From NCBI RefSeq assembly GCF_051622035.1, contig NC_135355.1:23862486-23926485 (forward strand): a stretch of DNA of 64,000 nucleotides, written 5' to 3'. Source of the DNA: Arctopsyche grandis (lineage: Eukaryota > Arthropoda > Insecta > Trichoptera > Hydropsychidae). The first letter of the stretch is position 1. The number at the start of each line of letters is the position of its first letter. The notes beneath the pieces were generated by a model, which worked only from the letters and a program-made list of their open reading frames with translations, did no database searches and was not told the DNA's origin. The position numbers were made by a program, and so were the translations under genes. This document shows positions 58,871 to 64,000 of this stretch, piece after piece.

Positions 58871-60229
58871 AAATCCCCCACCGAATCTTCGAAATTCACA
58901 AAACGAATCAAATGGGAATTTCCGCTAGCGATTAAAAATTCTTTTCACTATTTCGTGAAAAGCATATCCTTGTTTCCGCTAATCGCATCAGAAGTTTTCG
59001 GCATGAATTTCACGGATCGTATAACAGCGGGAAATTCCGGTTTCGTGTGAATGTTCGAATTTCCTCAACATTTGAATTTTCATTTGACCTTCATTTTATT
59101 AGTTTGCTTCTGTCGGGAAAAACCACGCGATCGAGTCTTGGAATCTTTTTTCGGTCCACGGAGACGACCAGAATCTGACCTCGATGGACCTTACATTGAG
59201 CCCTAGACAAATTTTCCCTTATCGTTCAATTTTATTGCACATTCAGTGTTAACTTATGAAAATATGCCATCTTAAGTTGGTTTAATTTCATACATTCAGA
59301 TGCAGAAAAAAAAATAAGCCACTTTATATTTACTCTCCTTGAACTTATCACGCCTTTCGTATAAATGACCTTCTTCAAAATTGCCTCTTCTTACGGAATC
59401 AATAGTTCATTTTATACATTTAATGTTCTTCGAGCAACCCAATTTTATATGAAAATGATTCCTTGGAGTATATCAATTCAACTTCCATTTTTGTTAGAAG
59501 ATACATATGTACATAGATTTAAAATTATGATAGTGTTCTAATTTTTAATGTTAAGTTTTACATTATAGAGACTATGACTTGAAACTATTCTAAATCATAT
59601 TTGAGGCTAACGTTTATTATTATTGGAATACTTCGCATGTTTTAGCATAACGTACGACTCGTGAAGATCGTAGGTATTTTAGTTATATTCGTTTTTTTTA
59701 CTACTCGCGTCCTACTTGAATTCTTGTAGATCATGCGGTTCAGTTTATTTATGACATAAACGGGATGCCTTTCACATATCTATATGTAAATACTAAATAA
59801 GACATCTTAAAATTACATCCGATATGTAATTTTAAGACCTCTGATATACTACAAATGTATGTACATATTATCACTGATACGTTTTTAAATGCTTGATTTA
59901 CACGGACATTTTCGATACATAATTCACTTGAAAAAATCACTAATAGTCTTAATTTAACAAAAAATCAAATTGACGTGGAAAAAAAATGATGGCAATCGAA
60001 TTTACAATTTACTATACCTCTACATATGTACTTCCCTGAAAATAGGTCAGGCACCAATTTAAATATTTGAACAGTACAATGTCTATACGAAAACTTTCAC
60101 AAATAAGTAAATACGCTTATAGATTTTTTTATCAACTCTATTTAAAAATATAAAAACATTACCAAAAACAAAATTAAATAATAGTACGCATACACACACA
60201 TACACACACAAAACATAAAACGTTATCAA
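58871..60229. other. No gene seen
   Basis: Bases 58900-59210 are of mixed composition (GAGTCTTGGAATC, CCACGGAGACGACCAGAATC) and unassigned. The remainder is AT-rich. Confidence 0.5.
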
Positions 60230-60239
60230 TGGACCTAAC

Positions 60240-60560
60240 ATTTTGACCAGGGCAATCATTTCGGGCCAGGACAAGTTACCAATGGGCCGTATTGGTAACA
60301 AATTATATAAATGAAATGGCTGACGGACTATTGGCCGAATAGGCACTCGGCCGAAGGACATTAGGTCGATAGACGCTCGGCCGAACGAACATTAAGCCGA
60401 TTAACCTTTGGCCGATTGAAATTTTGTTAAAATGTTTATATAGGTGATTTCTAAATAATACATCTCTTTTCAGTGAGTTTTGAGTAATTTCAATACACAG
60501 TCAGCTTAATGTCCGTTCGGCCAAGCGTCCGTCGGCCAAGTGTTTATTCGGCCAAAAGCC
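60240..60560. repeat. GGCCGAA-phrase inverted repeat
   Basis: Left part 60325-60412 has series such as TTGGCCGAATAGGCACTCGG, CCGAAGGACATTAGGTCG and CGGCCGAACGAACATTAAGC. Right part 60503-60560 has AGCTTAATGTCCGTTCGGCC and AAGTGTTTATTCGGCC, the same phrases reversed. About 90 bp of AT-rich spacer lies between them. 'Number-like' variable letters between fixed GGCCGA cores resemble the repeat at 37306/38375 in style but not in sequence. Confidence 0.8.
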
Positions 60561-62795
60561 TGCGCATAAAATTAAATAAAATCTACTGGAAATATAACAA
60601 ATAATGTTCAACCTAAACATTCCTTGGCACTTGTACTATTTTTTTTCTAATTATTCAAAAGGAAAATTTTGGTTCACACTGCTCAAGAAAAAAAATTATA
60701 ATATATCCATTGATTTGGTGCTAATAATGAAAATCAATAAAACGTTTAAATATATTGTAAGTTTTATGAATTATAATAATTCCTTGAAAATATAAGGCAA
60801 CAAATAGCCCAATTCAGTCTCTCAAATGACTATATTTTCTTAATATGCTAATTACCATCCAACCCCAAGGGATCAGGGATAGATACAGAATAATCAGAGT
60901 AATCAAAAAATATGAAACTTGAGAAACATTAAAATCAAAAAAAATGTCCAATTCAAAAATTAAGCCATCGTCAATATTTACACTCTGTCCTTTTTGTCTT
61001 TGAGCGTATGGACGTTGTGAGTTTTTATTTAATTGTGTTAAATTTAATATCCTTCTCTTTTATATGTACCACAGACATAGTAACTCGTGTTTAACTCAAC
61101 AACGACAAATCGTGATGCATAATTCAAATGTGAATCGCGGTTTTACATTTATTATCTCGTCATATTTATTTTATTTTTGTTCGTGGATTTGTTGTGTGTT
61201 TTTCATTCATTTTTCGCCTGTGTGGCCCTAAAAAATAAAATACCGTTGAATTTAAATTATTCGCAAGTTTAGGTACACCTATATATGTATACAATATATA
61301 TGTATATGGGATTACTTGAAAAGTTGTATTATTGTTTTCAATATGACAATTGCACGCATTTCATTCGAATGATACACTCCTTTGGTAAACTTTCATGAGA
61401 TTTCCGATTTCCGATTAAGAAAACAATCAAGTTGTTGAAATTCAATTATGAACTATGAGCAATATTAAATGATTACATAAATATACGTATATTTTTTTAA
61501 TGCTATAAATACGTATATAGGGTTCGACAGTTTAAAAATATATGTAATGTATGTAGATTATATTTTTTTTTCGTAAAAAAATGTAATGCGAAGCTTTTAA
61601 CGTTGGTTTGTAAGGGATATAAATGATGAAAGTGAACATTTTAGCGATTCAGCTGAACACATATGTACGTCTCGGTAATGAAAAAATATAGAGAAAAGAA
61701 AAGAGTTTCTTTTCAAAGGGTGGAAATGAATAATATGGTTGTTTAAAAAATAAATATTTATTTTAACCCTTTTCAACCCTTTCTTGAACGACATCAATAC
61801 AAAAAGTTTTACTTAATCACTCTTTCAGTGTACATACTTTTTAATAATTCATTACTTTCAATACGAAAATTTTCCTTAAGATATACATATGTACATATAT
61901 GTATGTACATATATACATATATGTATATCTTATATATGTATGTATATATGTACATGCATATACGTTATTTATAACACGCATTTCACATCATAAATACGTG
62001 TTATAAATACTGTCATAGTGGCGAGTGCACCCGTACTAAAGAAAGTGCCATCATGCGCGTGTGATTATTTAATCGACGATATGACGCAAGAAATATTGCG
62101 CTGCATTTTCACGTTTTGTAATGTATTTATGTACATATATGTAAGCTAATTTTACTTAACAGTCATCCGAGACTAGTATTAACGTGCCGAAAACGAGCAT
62201 TGCAATACACAATGAATAAAAGTCGTATTTTCCGTGCAGTGTTGTGCCGAGCTGTTGACACGTTGACAAATGTTAATATTATTTTCATTTATATTTAATG
62301 GTGATGATAAGAAACTGAAAAATTTATGGAACTCATTAAAGTTAGTCTTTTGATAAATTGAACCTTGATTGTTTTAATACCATTGATAGCCTTGTTTTGA
62401 AGATAGGTCGCATTATTATTATTAGTAGTGTAAAATAATAATAACTAATTGAATGCAATGATCCACCAATATAAAAGTTGCAATGCATATTTTGGTCTAT
62501 GCCATCGAAAAGTTTTGCTCAGGTCCAAGTTTCGAAATGGTTTCACACTCCTCTTATAAGGTATTTGAAAGTCTGGCGGCATACACAACTATTCTCGCAT
62601 TAGCCCCTTCCAGGAACTTTCTTCTTTGCCCACTCTGGATTAAGTTACACTTGGTCCTTTCATCTGGCCGCGGTAAGGGATGAATTTCAAAACCTTTGAA
62701 ACGATGCAACCGCGGAAACTCCATTAATTCATATCGCACCAAAATCATGCTTGAAATTTTTAAAGGTACAAATTTCACATTGGAAGGATTTTAGA

Positions 62796-62797
<2 letters not shown>
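60561..62797. other. No gene seen
   Basis: AT-rich. A dense palindromic TACATATGTA/TATGTATGTACATA microsatellite lies at 61880-61965. Bases 62212-62262 are the inverted relative of 43480-43530. A 74-codon minus-strand frame at 62554-62778 has a varied composition but no recognised domain. Confidence 0.5.

Positions 62798-62839
<42 letters not shown>
62798..62839. repeat. (TA)n microsatellite, short
   Basis: About 42 bp of alternating T/A. Confidence 0.95.
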
Positions 62840-62842
<3 letters not shown>

Positions 62843-63171
62843 AGAGTGAAACTATAACAACAGTGAAATTATAATTTCACTCGGTATAGTTCAGTGAAAT
62901 CAAAACCAGTTACATTTTCAGAGAAATCATATCCAATAACATTTTCGTGAAATAATAATTGTTGACAGTTGGATGATAGTGCGTTGCCGACACGAATCGC
63001 ACCACTCCTCTCCATCTCCACCCCGATGTCGAATTGGCGCTCATTCGCCCTCCACACAGCCCCGCTCCTGTCCATTCCCACTCTCCTCATGGTTCACTAT
63101 CAGTTGCGATTTGGCTTTTTTTGATGCCGCATATGTGGGACTGGATGTTGAAGCAAACACATCATAATATC
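62840..63171. other. No gene seen; GC-richer stretch
   Basis: Repeated CAGTGAAAT-type words (62865-62950) are followed by a C-rich stretch (CACTCCTCTCCATCTCCACC near 63001). Not assignable. Confidence 0.5.
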
Positions 63172-63201
63172 TTAGGTTAGGTTAGGTTAGGTTAAGTTAA
63201 G
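63172..63201 (+). repeat. Interstitial TTAGG repeat
   Basis: Four perfect TTAGG units (63172-63191) followed by two TTAAG variants. TTAGG is the canonical insect telomere unit; this array is far too short to be a telomere. Confidence 0.9.
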
Positions 63202-64000
63202 ATTGGTTTTCTTTGTTTAAGGCATGGCCTAGGCATCGGGGGACAGCAATGGTCCTATCCCGGGGGCCCAGTACCGAGATATATATTTTTGATTTTAAAA
63301 GCGTCTTAATAACATGAAATACTTTCGTATTTTAAATTTCAAACAAACACTGGATGTTTATCGGCATTGATCAGGCAATTTCACGCACGAATTCAACTCT
63401 TTTGGGAAATTTCACGCTATTATCGTTCTCGAAAATTGTTATCGCAATACACACTTCGTATATTATATGAACAGGTAAACGCAAAGCACGCAAATGAATA
63501 ATTTCCGTTTGATAAACAAACATATTCATCGGGGCAGAACAAAACATTTTGACAGTATTGTTCTGCAGTTACGAAGAGGAAAATTTCTTAGGCTAGCCGT
63601 TGTTCTATTGACATAGCATTTCACCTTATTTCGATTCGCAATTAAATCCTACAAACAAGGGATTGGTCTTGGCAGTAAACAACGCAATTCGTAGAAGGAG
63701 ATCAATGCTATCGGTACTCTATTGGCGTAACATTACTCCGATAACAATACACACCAATATCCCAAATGCATACATATGTACATATGTACATACATAGGTA
63801 TCAATTTTCACACAAATAACGTTCGAGTTGAATAAGCTCGCTAATATACATACATATATATGTATGTAGTTTTACATAAACATGTTTAGGGCACAGATAA
63901 TCGTTATCAGCAATTATCCATACAAAAAAACTGTCGAATACTATCGTAGCTCACTAATTCAGCATTCACGTTTTGAGTGTTTTATAAGTGATACTGATGA
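63202..64000. other. No gene seen at window end
   Basis: Bases 63205-63275 (CATGGCCTAGGCATCGGGGG, CCCGGGGGCCCAGTAC) are GC-rich and repeat-like. The rest is AT-rich with TACATATGTA microsatellite at 63770-63795. Confidence 0.5.

Noticed and set aside
62554-62778. A 74-codon minus-strand gene
   Set aside because: Composition is varied, but there is no domain, splice site context or start support; kept only as unassigned.
63172-63201. A true telomere end
   Set aside because: Only four TTAGG units, followed by about 800 bp of ordinary sequence.

Overview
This is an AT-rich, repeat-dense stretch of an arthropod nuclear genome, almost certainly an insect. The support is a cluster of secreted chitin-binding (peritrophin-type) genes, an insect-style cationic amino acid transporter with short introns, a short TTAGG run, and RTE, Jockey-like, hAT, Helitron-like and tRNA-derived SINE repeats. 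I cannot fix the order or species from sequence alone.

Layout. The left third (about 4.4-18.9 kb) holds four tandem plus-strand paralogues (4401-5324, 11254-12144, 16169-17076, 17979-18934). Each encodes a secreted protein of about 270-285 residues with four cysteine-rich modules, and each has a single short phase-0 intron inside or at the end of the signal-peptide coding sequence. Transposons have pushed the first three apart; genes 3 and 4 are only 0.9 kb apart. Next comes a complete minus-strand transporter gene of the CAT/SLC7A1-4 type (20782-23052, six coding exons, 628 residues) with a probable non-coding 5' exon near 23768-23890. A full-length RTE-type LINE with a 985-codon open ORF lies at 25447-29141 between perfect 11-bp target duplications.

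From about 29 kb to the end I find no complete host gene. A GC-richer patch at 32140-32600 looks like a promoter plus first coding exon (ATG at 32549, splice donor at 32588) of a plus-strand gene whose later exons I cannot identify. The rest is AT-rich spacer, (TA)n arrays and nested mobile elements.

The repeat landscape is the most informative part. Several hAT elements have exact or near-exact 8-bp target duplications and are nested in one another. Three Helitron-like families end in CTAG next to T; two of them have a terminal hairpin. One Helitron-like copy (12265-14015) carries about 1.4 kb of GC-rich tandem repeats, whereas its relatives are about 0.2 kb. A second RTE copy (44641-45279) shows the inverted 5' end expected of twin priming. 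Six copies of one SINE mostly keep a 10-bp inverted repeat near the 3' end. There are also a 380-bp foldback element, a near-perfect 35-bp-arm palindrome at 33309-33393, and two odd 'phrase-like' inverted repeats near 37.3/38.4 kb and 60.3/60.5 kb.

Working together: the only host biology visible is a gut-type chitin-binding secreted protein cluster beside an amino acid transporter gene. Their adjacency may be chance. Everything else is best explained as transposon colonisation.
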